Part shown: positions 6,922-18,800 of the stretch, piece by piece
How the letters are laid out: the number at the start of each line of letters is the position of its first letter
Numbering within the stretch: the stretch's first letter is position 1
Origin: an uncultured Clostridia bacterium
GTDB taxonomy: Bacteria; Bacillota; Clostridia; TANB77; CAG-508
DNA length: 37,445 bases
Reading direction: 5' to 3'
Assembly (NCBI GenBank): GCA_944389745.1
Contig: CALXNM010000014.1
Location: forward strand, 1-37,445
The notes under the pieces: generated by a model
What the model was told of the DNA's origin: nothing
The model's database searches: none
What the model saw: the letters and a program-made list of their open reading frames with translations, nothing else
Translations under genes and position numbers: made by a program

Positions 6922-8559
6922 ATGAAAGTTATTATAGTAGGTGGAGTTGCAGGAGGTGCAACAACTGCTGCAAGATTAAGAAGGTTAAATGAAAAAGCAG
7001 AAATAATATTAATAGAAAGAGGAAACTTTATTTCTTTTGCAAATTGTGGGCTTCCATATTATATTGGAGATGTAATTAAAAATAAAAAAGATCTATTAGT
7101 ACAAACTCCAGAAAAGTTTAATAAAAGATTTAATATAGATGTAAGAATAAAACAAGAAGTAACAAAAATTGATAGAAAAGAAAAATGCATTGTAATAAAA
7201 AATTTAGAAACTAATGAAGAATATAAAGAAAGCTATGATAAATTAGTATTATCTCCAGGAGCTAATCCAATCAATCCATTTAAAGATTTAAATAGTGAAA
7301 AGATTAAAACTCTAAGGAATGTAGAAGACTCAGTAGAAATAAAGGATTATATAATAAAGAACAATATAAAAAATGTTGCAATAATTGGTGGAGGATATAT
7401 TGGTGTAGAAGTAGCAGAAAATTTAAGTAATTTTAATGATGTTAAAGTTACAATTATTGAAAAAGCTTCACATTTAATAGCTCCTTTAGATGAAGATATG
7501 GCAAGATTTGTACATAAATTATTAGAGAAAAAAGGCATAAACATTATTTTAAATAATGGTGTAAAAGAAATAATAAATAAAGATGATAAATTAAATATTA
7601 TTCTAGAAAATGAAAAAATTGATTCAGAATATATAATCTTATGCCTTGGTGTAAGACCAGAAGATAAATTAGCTGTAGATGCAGAATTAAAAGTTTATCC
7701 TAAAGGTGGGATAGAAGTTGATGACCATATGAGAACAAATGATGAAGATATCTATGCTTTAGGAGATGCTGTAAAAATAAAAAATTGTGTTACAGAAGAT
7801 ATGTCATATATTTCATTAGCAGGACCTGCAAATAAACAAGCAAGAGTAGTAGCAAATAATATTTGTGGAAAAGAAACAAGTTATGACGGAAGTATTGGAA
7901 GTAGTATTTTAAAGATATTTGATTACAACTTAGGAATAACAGGAATAAATGAAGCTACATGCAAAAATAGTAATATACAATATAAAACAATAATATTATC
8001 ACCATTTTCTCATGCTACATATTATCCAGGGGCAAATATGCTAACTATAAAAGCAATTTATGAGCAAAAAACAGGAAAAATTTTAGGAGCTCAAGTTTGG
8101 GGAAAAGAAGGTGTGGATAAAGTTACAGATATATTAGCAACAGCAATAATAATGAAAATGACAGCATATGATTTAGAAAAATTAGACTTATGCTATGCAC
8201 CACCTTTTTCATCAGCTAAAAGTCCAGTAAATTTATTAGGAAATAGCATAGTAAATGAAATAGAAGGACTAGTAGAAACCGTAACATGGGAAGATGTGGA
8301 AAATTTAAATAATAACAATAATATTTCTATTTTAGATGCTAGAACAGATGCAGAATATGAAGAAGGAGCTTTTAAAGGATGTATTCATATTCCACTTGAT
8401 GATTTAAGAGGCAATTTAGATAAGTTAGATAAAACTAAAACATATTTAGTTTATTGTAAGACAGGCCTTAGAAGTTATATTGCTTGTAGAATTTTATCTC
8501 AAAATGGATTTAAAGTACAAAATATTACAGGAGGATATCATTATTATAAGAAAGATTGA
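6922..8559 (+). CDS. cdr: CoA-disulfide reductase with C-terminal rhodanese domain
   Basis: GGAGG at 6912-6916 sets the start at ATG 6922, giving 545 residues. The N-terminal FAD site reads VGGVAGGATTAARLRR (about 6-21). The single redox Cys42 sits in SFANCGLPYY, as in CoA-disulfide reductases. The NAD(P)H site is IIGGGYIGVEVAE near 150, followed by the second FAD motif with the LGDA segment and the dimerisation domain. Residues about 455-545 form a rhodanese domain with the active loop CKTGLRS (Cys512). The fused form is known to reduce CoA disulfide, CoA persulfide or polysulfide, so it links sulfane sulfur handling to thiol redox balance. A terminator follows at once, so the gene stands alone. 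Confidence 0.9.
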   Translation: MKVIIVGGVAGGATTAARLRRLNEKAEIILIERGNFISFANCGLPYYIGDVIKNKKDLLVQTPEKFNKRFNIDVRIKQEVTKIDRKEKCIVIKNLETNEEYKESYDKLVLSPGANPINPFKDLNSEKIKTLRNVEDSVEIKDYIIKNNIKNVAIIGGGYIGVEVAENLSNFNDVKVTIIEKASHLIAPLDEDMARFVHKLLEKKGINIILNNGVKEIINKDDKLNIILENEKIDSEYIILCLGVRPEDKLAVDAELKVYPKGGIEVDDHMRTNDEDIYALGDAVKIKNCVTEDMSYISLAGPANKQARVVANNICGKETSYDGSIGSSILKIFDYNLGITGINEATCKNSNIQYKTIILSPFSHATYYPGANMLTIKAIYEQKTGKILGAQVWGKEGVDKVTDILATAIIMKMTAYDLEKLDLCYAPPFSSAKSPVNLLGNSIVNEIEGLVETVTWEDVENLNNNNNISILDARTDAEYEEGAFKGCIHIPLDDLRGNLDKLDKTKTYLVYCKTGLRSYIACRILSQNGFKVQNITGGYHYYKKD

Positions 8560-8588
8560 TTAGTTTGAAATATAACTAATCTTTTTTT
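8558..8588 (+). terminator. Intrinsic terminator of cdr
   Basis: GATTAGTT at 8558-8565 pairs with AACTAATC at 8574-8581, followed by seven T. The first bases overlap the cdr stop codon. Confidence 0.75.
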
Positions 8589-8609
8589 ATTAAATTTATA
8601 AAAAACATA

Positions 8610-8638
8610 TTGACACAGTGTCAGAATAATGATATATA
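8610..8638 (+). promoter_or_regulatory. Promoter of the TetR operon
   Basis: TTGACA (8610-8615), a 17-nt spacer, TATATA (8633-8638). The -35 overlaps the first TetR palindrome and the second palindrome covers the early transcript. Confidence 0.65.
8611..8623. promoter_or_regulatory. TetR-type operator 1
   Basis: TGACACAGTGTCA is a perfect palindrome around a central base, overlapping the -35. An identical copy lies 38 bp downstream, centre to centre. Confidence 0.8.
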
Positions 8639-8648
8639 TAAATCGAGC

Positions 8649-8661
8649 TGACACAGTGTCA
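8649..8661. promoter_or_regulatory. TetR-type operator 2
   Basis: The second identical TGACACAGTGTCA sits between the -10 and the tetR ribosome site. Two sites around one promoter point to autorepression by the regulator encoded directly downstream. Confidence 0.8.
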
Positions 8662-8678
8662 GAAAAGGGAGTGATAAA

Positions 8679-9290
8679 ATGACAAAGGAAACGGTTGATA
8701 TAAGAAAAGAAGAAATAATAAATAGTTGTGAAAAACTATATGCAACTAATAGCTTCAGAGACATCACAATAAAAAGTATAGGAGAAGAAACAAGTTTTTC
8801 TCGTACATCAATATACAATTATTTTCAAACAAAAGAAGAAATTTTTCTTGCTCTTATGAAAAGAGAATATGAAAGATGGATAGAAGACTTAAATAAAATG
8901 CATGATGAAAACGCTGAAATGTCGAAAGAAGTATTTGCTGATAAATTAGCGAATACAGTTGTAAAAAGAAAAAATTTATTAAAACTTCTTTCAATGAATA
9001 TGTATGACATAGAAGAAAATAGTAGGATGGAAGAATTAATTGAATTTAAAAAAGCTTATGGGAAAGCCATAAAAACAGTTAGAAAATGTGTAAGTAAATT
9101 TTTTACTAATCTTAGTGAAAAAGAAAAAGATGAGTTCGTATATTTATTTTTCCCACTTATGTATGGAATCTACCCATATGCAGAGGTAACAGAAAAGCAA
9201 AAACAAGCAATGGAAACTGCAGATGTACCATTTATGTATTTATCAATATATGAAATAACATATAATGGAATATTAAAATTATTAAATTAG
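8679..9290 (+). CDS. TetR/AcrR-family repressor
   Basis: This 203-residue protein has an N-terminal helix-turn-helix (about 8-58): an IINSCEKLYATNSF helix, then ITIKSIGEETSFSRTSIYNYFQTKEEIF, the classic TetR DNA-binding signature ending in the Y-N-Y-F and K-E-E-I/L segment. The C-terminal helical part would bind an unknown effector. GGGAG at 8667-8671 precedes the ATG. Two palindromes just upstream make autoregulation likely. It shares a transcript with a flavin oxidoreductase and an ABM monooxygenase, suggesting that it responds to a quinone, electrophile or similar redox-active compound. The effector is inference. Confidence 0.88.
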   Translation: MTKETVDIRKEEIINSCEKLYATNSFRDITIKSIGEETSFSRTSIYNYFQTKEEIFLALMKREYERWIEDLNKMHDENAEMSKEVFADKLANTVVKRKNLLKLLSMNMYDIEENSRMEELIEFKKAYGKAIKTVRKCVSKFFTNLSEKEKDEFVYLFFPLMYGIYPYAEVTEKQKQAMETADVPFMYLSIYEITYNGILKLLN

Positions 9291-9302
9291 GAGGTATGGT
9301 TT

Positions 9303-9836
9303 ATGAAAATAGTAATTTTAACAGGAAGCAATAATTTACACGGAACATCAAATACTTTAGTTGATGAATTTATAAAAGGAGCTGAAGAAAATGGTAATGA
9401 AATTGTAAGATTTAATACAGCCCACTTAAATATACATCCTTGTATAGGTTGCAATCATTGTGGAATGGATGGAGACTGTGTATTTAAAGATGATATGGTA
9501 CAGATATTAGATGAAGTAGAAAGTGCTGATATGTTAGTTTTTGCTACACCAGTTTATTTTTTTGCAATGACAGCTCCACTTAAAGCTGCAATAGATAGAT
9601 TTTATTCAAGAACAGGAAGAATAAGCCGTAAAAGATTAAGAACAGCATATATAATGACTTGTTGGAATACAGATGATTCAACAGTAGAGCCATTAATAGT
9701 ACATTATAAAAAGTTAGTAAGTTATATGGATTACAAAGACGAAGGTATGATTGTAGGAAAAGGCTGTGGAACAGTTGGAATGATGCCAGAACATTTTTAT
9801 AAAGAAGCGTATGAGTTAGGAAAAAAGATAAAATAA
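9303..9836 (+). CDS. NAD(P)H-dependent FMN oxidoreductase, flavodoxin-like
   Basis: This 177-residue protein has the flavodoxin-like fold: LTGSNNLHGTSNTLVDEF at the N terminus forms the FMN phosphate loop, ATPVYFFAMTAPLKAAIDRF is the second flavin-contact segment, and a C-I-G-C-x2-C-x5-C cluster lies near residues 48-59. That Cys pattern occurs in the iron-sulfur flavoprotein-like branch of the FMN reductase family, so an Fe-S cluster is possible but not shown. AGGAGG-type ribosome site at 9290-9295 supports ATG 9303. It lies 12 nt after tetR in the same operon and probably reduces small electrophiles or quinones. Confidence 0.82.
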   Translation: MKIVILTGSNNLHGTSNTLVDEFIKGAEENGNEIVRFNTAHLNIHPCIGCNHCGMDGDCVFKDDMVQILDEVESADMLVFATPVYFFAMTAPLKAAIDRFYSRTGRISRKRLRTAYIMTCWNTDDSTVEPLIVHYKKLVSYMDYKDEGMIVGKGCGTVGMMPEHFYKEAYELGKKIK

Positions 9837-9868
9837 CAAAAATAAAATTATAAGGAGTGTGTTAAATT

Positions 9869-10162
9869 ATGAGTTTTACGATTAATATTTATTATACAGG
9901 TGAAAATGGAAGTGCAAAGAAATTTGCAGAAGAAATGGTAGAAAAAGGTGTGGTAAATAGAGTACGTGCAGAAGAAGGAAATCAAAAATATGAGTACTTT
10001 TTCCCAATGGATGATCCAAAAACGGTATTGTTAATAGATAGATGGGAAAGTGAGGAAGCTTTAGATGCACATCATAAATCTCCAATGATGCAAGAAATAG
10101 CAGAATTAAGAGATAAATATCATCTTCATATGAAAGTTGAGCAGTTTGTTGAAAGAAAGTAG
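9869..10162 (+). CDS. Antibiotic biosynthesis monooxygenase (ABM) family protein
   Basis: A 97-residue protein with the ferredoxin-like ABM fold: an N-terminal strand, a helix AKKFAEEMVEK, the segment NQKYEYFFPMDDP, the strand VLLIDRWESEEALDAHHKSP (typical of YgiN-like proteins, with the H-x-x-S/T-P motif), and a closing strand. Relatives act on quinones or polyketide-like aromatics without cofactors, as small dimers in the cytosol. It follows the flavin oxidoreductase in the TetR operon, and the pair resembles redox detoxification cassettes. AAGGAG at 9852-9857 supports the start. Confidence 0.8.
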   Translation: MSFTINIYYTGENGSAKKFAEEMVEKGVVNRVRAEEGNQKYEYFFPMDDPKTVLLIDRWESEEALDAHHKSPMMQEIAELRDKYHLHMKVEQFVERK

Positions 10163-10229
10163 AATTTAGAAAATAATTGTGTTTTGGCGTTGTTAAAACT
10201 AAAAAATCCATAAAAGAAAGGGTAAGGTT

Positions 10230-11277
10230 ATGAAGAAGCTTATTATTGTTTTAGTTATAATAGCAATAATTATTATTGCTATTATAATAATTTTTAATTT
10301 ATTAAATAACAACAATAAAGATATAGCAAGTACAAATACACATGTAAATACAAATGTTAATACAGCTAATAACACAGATGCAAATCAATTAAATCAAGAA
10401 GGAACAAACAATGGAGATGCGTCTACAGTATATTTTACAAGTGATATTAGCTCAGAAGGATTAATGAAAATCTATATTGAATTACAAATTCAAACCACAA
10501 GGAAATGTTGCAGTTAAAATATCAACAGGAGAGGCAGGAGGAAATAATTATCTTTCTCCAGACCTAATAAAAAACCTTGTTCAAAGTGTTAATGGAACAA
10601 TTGTAGAATGTAATACTGCATATGGAGGTTCAAGGAGCAGTACTGCAATGCATAGACAAGTTGCAGAGGACCATGGATTTACACGAATCGCGAATGTAGA
10701 TATATTAGATGAAGAAGATTCTATTAATTTAGATGTTCCAAATGGAAAACACTTAGATTATGATATGGTAGGCTCACACTATCAAAATTATGATTCTGTA
10801 ATTGTATTATCACATTTTAAAGGTCATGCCATGGCAGGATTTGGAGGAGCAGTAAAAAATATTTCAATAGGATTTGCATCATCTAGTGGAAAAAGTTATA
10901 TACATAGTGCAGGTACAAGAACATCAGGCTTTGGTGGCGCGTCACAAGACGATTTCTTAGAGTCAATGGCAGAAGCTGCATCAGCAGTAGCAACAGATAA
11001 GGGAGATAATATTATATATATAAATGTTATGAATAAACTATCTGTAGATTGCGACTGTGACTCAAACCCAGCTGAACCAGATATGCATGATATAGGAATT
11101 TTAGCATCTACTGACCCAGTAGCACTTGATAAAGCATGTGTTGATTTAGTATATGATGCACCAGATGGAGAATCTTTAATACAAAGGATGGAATCAAGAA
11201 ATGGGATTCATACATTAGATTATGGAGCTGAAATTGGACTTGGTAATTTAAATTATAATTTTGTGAACATAGACTAG
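10230..11277 (+). CDS. DUF362 protein with membrane anchor, frame-broken
   Basis: ATG 10230 has an AAAGGG-type ribosome site. Residues 3-25 form a membrane segment, followed by an Asn/Thr-rich linker and the DUF362 opening YFTSDISSEGLMKIY. The frame then diverges: near 10485-10488 one extra base must be skipped to reach GNVAVKISTGE, NTAYGGSRSSTAMH, LSHFKGHAMAGFGGA, VDCDCDSNPAEPDMHDIG and the end at 11277. Rejoined length is 348 residues. DUF362 proteins often accompany Fe-S and anaerobic redox functions, but their reaction is unknown. Unlike the CGGA breaks, no CGG is present here; the extra base is C or A in TTACAAATTC. It may be an error, a decaying gene or slippage. Confidence 0.7.
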
Positions 11278-11283
11278 ATGTAA

Positions 11284-11334
11284 GTTGAAAAAGAATTACA
11301 ATTTTGACTGTGCCAAATTTAATTCTTTTCCAAC
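11284..11334 (+). terminator. Long inverted repeat after the DUF362 gene
   Basis: A 15-nt arm at 11284-11298 pairs with 11320-11334 (one G-U pair) around a 21-nt loop. There is no T tract, so termination is uncertain. Confidence 0.45.
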
Positions 11335-11382
11335 AATATATAATAATAGAAAAGCAAACCCAACAAACGGAGGACTTATTAA

Positions 11383-12302
11383 ATGTGGGAAACAATTAAA
11401 AGTCAATTAACATATTTTTGGTATTATTTTGACATTCAATTTAGACAAATATTTATATATTGGATTATAGGTATTGTAATTGGCTCAATCATATCAGTAT
11501 TTGCAAAAGATAAAAAATACATAAACTATTTATGAAAATAAAAGACAAAAACATTGGGATTTTAGGAACTTTTATTGCAAGTATTCTTGGAATAGCTTCA
11601 CCACTTTGCATGTATGGAACCATTCCAATTGCAGCATCATTTTCAAAAAGTGGAATGGAAGATGATTGGATTGCTAGTTTTATGATGAGCTCAATTTTAT
11701 TAAATCCACAGTTATTAATATATAGTGCAGCACTTGGAAGTAATGCTCTTTTAATAAGATTAAATGTAAGCATATTAGGTGGATTTCTAGCAGGAGTATT
11801 AGTTAGAATATTTTATTCTCATAAAGAAAAAAAGTTTTTCAACTTTGAGGGATTTGATGAAAAGAAAAACAAAGATACAGATCCAAATATGTTTAAAAGA
11901 TTATTAAAAAATATTGGAAGAAACATAAAAGCAACAGGATTATATTTTTTACTTGGAATTATTTTAACTGTATTATTCCAAATGTACATACCAAAAGAAA
12001 CATTCGCAAACTTATTTGGTAGTAACAGTGGATTTGGTATATTAATGGCAGCAACCCTAGGAGTACCAATATATGTTTGTGGAGGAGGAACAATACCTCT
12101 ACTTAATGAATGGTTACATTCAGGAATGAGTATGGGAGCAGGAACAGCATTTATGATTACAGGACCTGCAACTAAAATTACAAACTTAGGAGCGCTAAAA
12201 ATAGTATTAGGAATAAAACATTTTATAATTTACTTAGTATATGTAATAGTATTTGCTTTAATATCTGGACTGCTTATAGATTTAATAGGTGTAACGGTAT
12301 AA
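11383..12302 (+). CDS. ArsP/DUF318-like permease, frame-broken in an A run
   Basis: CGGAGG at 11369-11374 precedes ATG 11383. The first 50 codons (one membrane segment, ending FAKDKK) stop at 11535, and a second frame starts at 11532 with an ATGA overlap. The two parts together read as one 306-residue permease of the ArsP-like group, with LASPLCMYGTIPIAAS-type and CGGGTIPLLNEWL motifs and about eight membrane segments. Adding one A to the six-A run near 11511-11516 would join the frames as KDKKIHKLFMKIKDKN, which fits the family. So a one-base loss in the A run is the simplest view, either a sequence error or transcriptional slippage. A true two-gene split with coupled translation is the alternative. 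The exported substrate is unknown. Confidence 0.72.
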
Positions 12303-12390
12303 ATAACAATATAAAATTCAAGTTTAGCAAATTTTGCATACAAAAAACATATAAAAAATAAAAAAATAGTATTCCAATTTAAAATAGTTA

Positions 12391-12399
12391 TGTTATAAT
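12391..12399 (+). promoter_or_regulatory. Extended -10 promoter of the leader RNA
   Basis: TGT-TATAAT at 12391-12399; the -35 region is weak. Transcription should start near 12406. It is the only good promoter seen between the permease and the giant surface gene. Confidence 0.5.
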
Positions 12400-12474
12400 G
12401 AAAATATCAGCTTGAGTAAACAAATTTAAAAATGTAGTTAGATGAAATTAAAAGAAAAAGGGAGACTAGGAGAA

Positions 12475-12582
<108 letters not shown>

Positions 12583-12650
12583 TAAATTCTTCGCAGGAAG
12601 AATTTTATTAAGCGTGCTTGGAATTGAATATAAAAATAAAGTAATTGCAG

Positions 12651-12716
12651 GGATAGACTATATTACTGTAAATGTTTGTAAAAGAAACATTTATAGTGGT
12701 AAGGTCTATCCTTTTT
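12651..12716 (+). terminator. Very long intrinsic terminator in the leader
   Basis: Arm 12651-12677 pairs almost without break (several G-U pairs, one mismatch) with 12685-12711 around a 7-nt loop, then five T (12712-12716). It stands 118 nt before the giant gene start and should block most transcription unless opened. Confidence 0.85.
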
Positions 12717-12833
12717 GCGTGTGAAAAAGATAAAACGAGAAGATAAAAAGAGATAAATTACAAATAATGCACAAAACAGTTTAACGAAAAGTGCAGAGCA
12801 GAGAAAATCAAAATCTGAAAGGAAAGATGTGAA

Positions 12834-15800
12834 ATGAAAAAGAGACAAGTTAGAAATAATGAGGCAAAGCAAAATAAAAAATTAAATATAGATCTAAACA
12901 ATAAGAACAGAAGAATAAACACAAAGAACTTACCAACCTTTATTTTAATGGGCTTAATCATAATGCTAATCATAATAGCAATAATCTATTATGTGTTCTT
13001 AAGGTATGCACCAGAAATGATAATTACATATAATGGCTATGCTGTAGAAGGCAAATCAATGGTAGAAAACCTAAAAAATAGCGATGCGTCTAATGTAAAT
13101 CCTTACTTAGGACTAATTGAAGTGCATGAAAATGACCTATTATATAAGAGATTAAATTCATATTATATTGGCGAAGATGACAAAAAAGAGATAGATATCA
13201 ATTATCCAATATACATAAACGAAGGGAATGCTTTATTAAACATAGGAAAAAATACAAAATTAATAACTGTAAATTATGAAGAAGTAGAGGGATACCCAGA
13301 CTTTATGATGACAGATGGAGTAATGTATAACGGAGCTGATATAACAAGAGCAGATGGAAACAAGTACATATTCTTAAAGAGCGAAGATGAGATTTATACA
13401 AATGTAGGAAAAATAAAAGTTAACACTTCATTAAATGAATATGAAATAAAAGAATACAGCAATATATATTTTACAGAGAATTATATTGCATATTACGAGA
13501 TGCAAGAAGGAGCCAATGCAGATACTCAAAATAATATGCAAAATTGGTATATGCAGTATAAAAGAATAAATGATATAGATATGGATTCTAAAATAGAAGT
13601 AAATGGTGAAAATTTAACATATAAAACATTCTTAGAAAGATTAGGCATTATTCAAGTAGAAGAAAGTATTAACAACGAAGAAAATGAAAACATAATAGAA
13701 GAAAACACAGTAAAAGAAGAAGACAACACAACACATGAAGAAAATAATTCAAATGAAAACAAGGCAGAAACAAATAACCCAGATGAACAAAAATGGCAAG
13801 AAGGACAATGGGAAAAACCAACAGTAAGCTGTACAGATTTTGAAGGAGAAGTGTATACGATAAGAACAAATTTATCTGTAACAGATAGAGCAGGAGTTAT
13901 AACAAGAGGAGTAATATTTGAAATATACCTAGACGGAAGATTAAACAGGAGAGTACAAGCAACACAAACAGGATTGCTTGAAATAACCGGATTACAACCA
14001 GACTCAGAATATGAGATAAGAGGAATATTCTACTACAATGATGAAAATGGAGTAGAACAAGAAGAAGAATTCTACAACGGTAAAGTAACAGCTAAATCAA
14101 TAGATACTCTAGGAACAATAGACTTTAGCTTCCAAAATGGAAAAATATACTCAAACAAAATAGAATTAATACATCTAAAACTAAACAATGACCCAAACGA
14201 AGAAGTAATTAGAGGGATTTCAAGGTTACAAGTAGAAATAGGAAATGTAGCATTTAGATTAACAAATGACCAAATAGATGAATTAAAAGCAGGAAAAGAA
14301 ATAACGTTCCAAACAAGTGAAAATCTAACATCAAATAGCAAAATAAAATATAAAATTACTGCATTTGATAAGTTTGGAAATGAGCTAAAAACAATAAATA
14401 ACGAAGGAGAAACAATAACATCAAAACAATCACCAAGAGTAAGTATTACAGCAACAAAACAAGATGTAACAGAAGTAAGCTTAGATGTAACATTAAACAA
14501 TAAAGATAATGTAAGCTTAGAAAACTATAGATATGAAATAACAAACCAAAGTGGAGATATAGTAAAACAAGGAATATTAGGAAATAACGGAACAGCAAAT
14601 GATGGAAGTAAAGAAACATTAACATTTAATGACTTAGACCCAAATGGCTACTACCAAATAATAATATATGGAGATTATGACCTAGACAATGGAGAAGGCA
14701 TGCAACAAAATGCAGAACTAGGAAGAGCAAGTTTTGTAACAAGACCTTTAGCAGCACTAGGATACATGCAAGTGCATATAGATGATAAAGAAGTAACACA
14801 AAACAGTATGAACTTAGGAATAAGCATAGATGAAAACCAAACCGATGCAAGATTGATTGCTATATTAGATAAGGTAGAAGTAGTTATTTACGACCAAGGT
14901 AAGAATGTGGCTGACAGTGGAAATAATGATGACAATAATGAAGGAAACACAGGAAATGGGAACGAAAGTGAAAACAATAACCAAAGTGGAACACCAGACA
15001 ACAACCCAACTACAGAAACAGAAGTTAAAAGAATAACGTTCACAGACGAACAAGTACAGGCATTAAAAATAGCTGAAGAAGTAGAATTAAATCTAGACCA
15101 ACTAAATTCAAACACAATATATAGAATAGACGCCATCACCACAGTAAAACAAGGTACAGTAGAAACTGTAGTAGAAGATAAACAAAACTTAGACCAAGTA
15201 ATAACACTAAAAATGCCAGCAGAAGTACAAATAAGAAACCAATTTGTAATAGGTACTATGATAGACTTAGACATCAGAATAGAAGACATAGATTGTGCAG
15301 TCCTAACAAACCAAGTAAGAATAGAGGTAAGGGATAAAGACAATAAATTAATAGACTTAAGCGAAATGCCAACAAATGCAGATTATGAAAGAAAAACATA
15401 CGAAGATTTAACACCAAACGAGACATATAGAATAATAGTCTATGCCCCACAATACAACATAGGAAGCACAGATGCAACATATAAAGCAGATTACATATTA
15501 AAAGAAATAAAGATAGTAACAGAAACAGGTATAAGCGGTAACTTAGATTTAATAGGCTTAGAGAAAGCACCAACAGGTAAGAACTTGATAGATGTTTCTT
15601 CAAAGGTAAATTGGTATGAAAAATGCTTTTACAATTGGGATAATGCATATGGACTTAATTATAATGAAGATAGAAAAATACTAACATTAGGGGGAACGAA
15701 CAATGATACAAAACAAACATATTATGACCTAAGTAAATATTTAGGACAAGAACTAACAATAAGTTTTAAAGCTAGAACACACGACAATACTAATATGCAA

Positions 15801-18800
15801 ATTATAGAAAAAAACAACAATAATTTTGATGATATAAATTATACAGTATATTATACAATAAATGACTTAACAAATGATTGGAAAGAGTACGCGTATACAG
15901 TAACACTAAGCAAAATAGGATATATTGGATTTAGAATTAGTGAAGATAATGCAGTGATAGAGGTACAAGATTTACAAATAGAATTAGGCAATAGAAAAAC
16001 AGGTTATGAAGAATTTCAACATGATTACAATGCGAATGTATCCGTAAGAGTAAATGATGTTAGAAACGAAATAACGACAAATGACTATTATATAAGAATT
16101 TACAAGAACAATGAGCAAATTCAAGAGTTAAGATATGAAGAAATAGGAGAAGACAACAGAGTAGAGAATGTACAAAAAAAATACAATATAGAATCAGATG
16201 CAAAATATAAAATAGAATTATTAGTAAAAATAGCTAATAGATATTATGAACTTGATACACAAGAATTCTCAACAGAAGGTTCAAGAGAACTAAAAGGAAT
16301 ATTAAATGAAAATGACTACTTAAAAATACAACCATATGGAGAATATATTGTTTTAAATGATTTAGACTTGACAACAAATTTTGAGAGTAAATATAGATTT
16401 GGTAATCCGAATATATTGTTCAATGGTAAAATTGACTTTAATGGGTATACAATAATAAGAGCATTTAAAAATAAACAAGGAACCCTTTTTAATAATTTAG
16501 GTAGTGATGGAATATTAGAAAATTTAGTTTTAGAATTGAAATTTAACAATGATACAGAGGCTTATATAGACCAGCTAGTTCAGTATAATTATGGAAGAAT
16601 AAGAAATATACAATGCAACATAACAGAATCTAATGAACAATTAAATAGTGATGTGTATTTACTAACATGGGGAAATTATGGAACTATTGAAAATTTTATT
16701 TTTAATTTTAAAGAACCTTTATATATAAATGCTGGAGCAGCGGCTGTGACAAATTCTAATGCTGGAATAATAAAAAATGGATATTTATATGGAGAAAACA
16801 TTAAAGTAATAAGAGACTCCGATAATTATGTTGCAGGTTTTGTAAGATCTAATTCAGGAAATGGAATTATAGAAAATGTATATTCTTTAATTGGGATAGA
16901 TTCTATAAGGGATAGAAATAAAGGAAATATTTGTGTTACAAACCAGTCTAATGCAACAGTGCAAAATGTATATTCAGTAGCTGTTGGAGAAAATACGAGA
17001 ATAGATTTTCGGACCAAATATATATTTTAAAAATTCTAAAAAGATATATAACAATTATTATTTTGCAGATGAAACATTTACAAGTGAATTAGACACAAAA
17101 GGAAATAAGCTATCATTATGGGATACACAGTTCCAAAATCAGTTAATAAATGGTGATGAAGCGTTTATAGTAGATGAACTGGTTAATCAAGGATACTATC
17201 CTCACTTAGATATGCCAGATGTAATGCCAGAACAAGAATATATAGAATTACCAGATGTTGAAGATGCAGATTTACCAGATATATTATCTACTAAAGTATT
17301 AGAACAAGGAACCGATACTGTAAAAGTACAGTTCATTATAAATAATCCGTCAGCAGCGCAAATAAGTGAAATAAAAATACAAAATTTAGATGTGGAAATA
17401 TTATCACAAGAGTATAGTAATGGAAAAAGTACAGTAATAGCAGAGCTAAAAAATCCAGTAATATGTATATCAAAATATAATGTACTAAGTTTAAGTACAA
17501 AAGGAGCATTTGGTAGTTCGTATACAAGAACTTATGCAGAAGGGGAAAGAATTATAAATGTAGATTTATTTAAAGAAATATGGAGTGTTAACGATTGGAA
17601 GGATATAGTGGATTCAACAACAGAAAATTATATGCTAATGGTGGATTTAAACTTTATAAATGAAGAAAATACGGTGAGCATTCATGATATAAATGGAATA
17701 ATAAATGGAAATGGACATACTATATCAAATATAAATTTAACCAATAATAATTCTCTTATAACAAATTTAAAAGGAACAATAGAAAATACATACATTAATA
17801 ATTTTAACCAAGAAGTTACTACACATGGGGGAATTATAACTAACGTATATGCAGATTCAGTAGTTAACAATGTACATGTAACAGATGTAAGAATAACGAA
17901 AACAGGAAGTGGTAATATTGGAGGAATCTCGGGATATGCGACTGCTAGTACTTTAAAAAACAGTTCAATTAATAACCTTATAATAAATACGGAAGGGAAC
18001 CCAAGTGAGTTATATTTAGGTGGCATTGTTGGCAGGATTTCTAATTCAAATATAGAAAACTGTTATATAAAAGGAATACAAATTAATGATGAGAAAGCAG
18101 TAAATTCAGGAATTGGAGGAATAGCAGGTTACGGAACAGATTCTAATGGTATAAAAAACTGTTATACTGAAGGAAAAATAAAGTCAAATAATGCAAATGT
18201 AGGAGGCATTGTGGGAAACACAGCAACGGCTAATATAGAAAATTGTTATTCAAAAGTAAACATATCAACTACTAATAATAATGTGGGTGGAATTATAGGA
18301 ACATACTCTGGAAGCAATATAAACACAATATCAAATAACTTAAGTATAGGGAATATATATACATCTTCAGGAGTTGATAATTTGAATAGAATACTAGGAG
18401 ATAACATTAATACTGTAGACAATAACTATGCATATAAAAATCAATTATTAAATGGATATGTAAATAGTGAAGAAAAAGGGGCTACACTATTAAGTAAGGG
18501 AGGAACATTAGACTTAAGTTTAGGTGACAGCTATAATTACGAAGGAAAAGAAAAAGGAGTATTACCAAAGTTATATAATACAGATGGCAATGAATTGTTA
18601 CCTAATCAGACTGGCATACTATTAGACGATAATTCTAGTGCCGGAGTAATAGACCTTGAAGTAGAAAGTATAGAGGCGACAAAGCCAAATACAACAGAAG
18701 CAGAAATATCAGTCAGAATAAATAACCCAAACGAAGTAGAAATTGCAGGAATAATTATAGAAGATATGACAGTTTCTTCTATAACAAGAAATGTAACACA

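Noticed and set aside
13669..15648. Minus-strand open frames opposite the giant surface gene
   Set aside because: They mirror the biased composition of the plus-strand gene, lack ribosome sites and resemble nothing.
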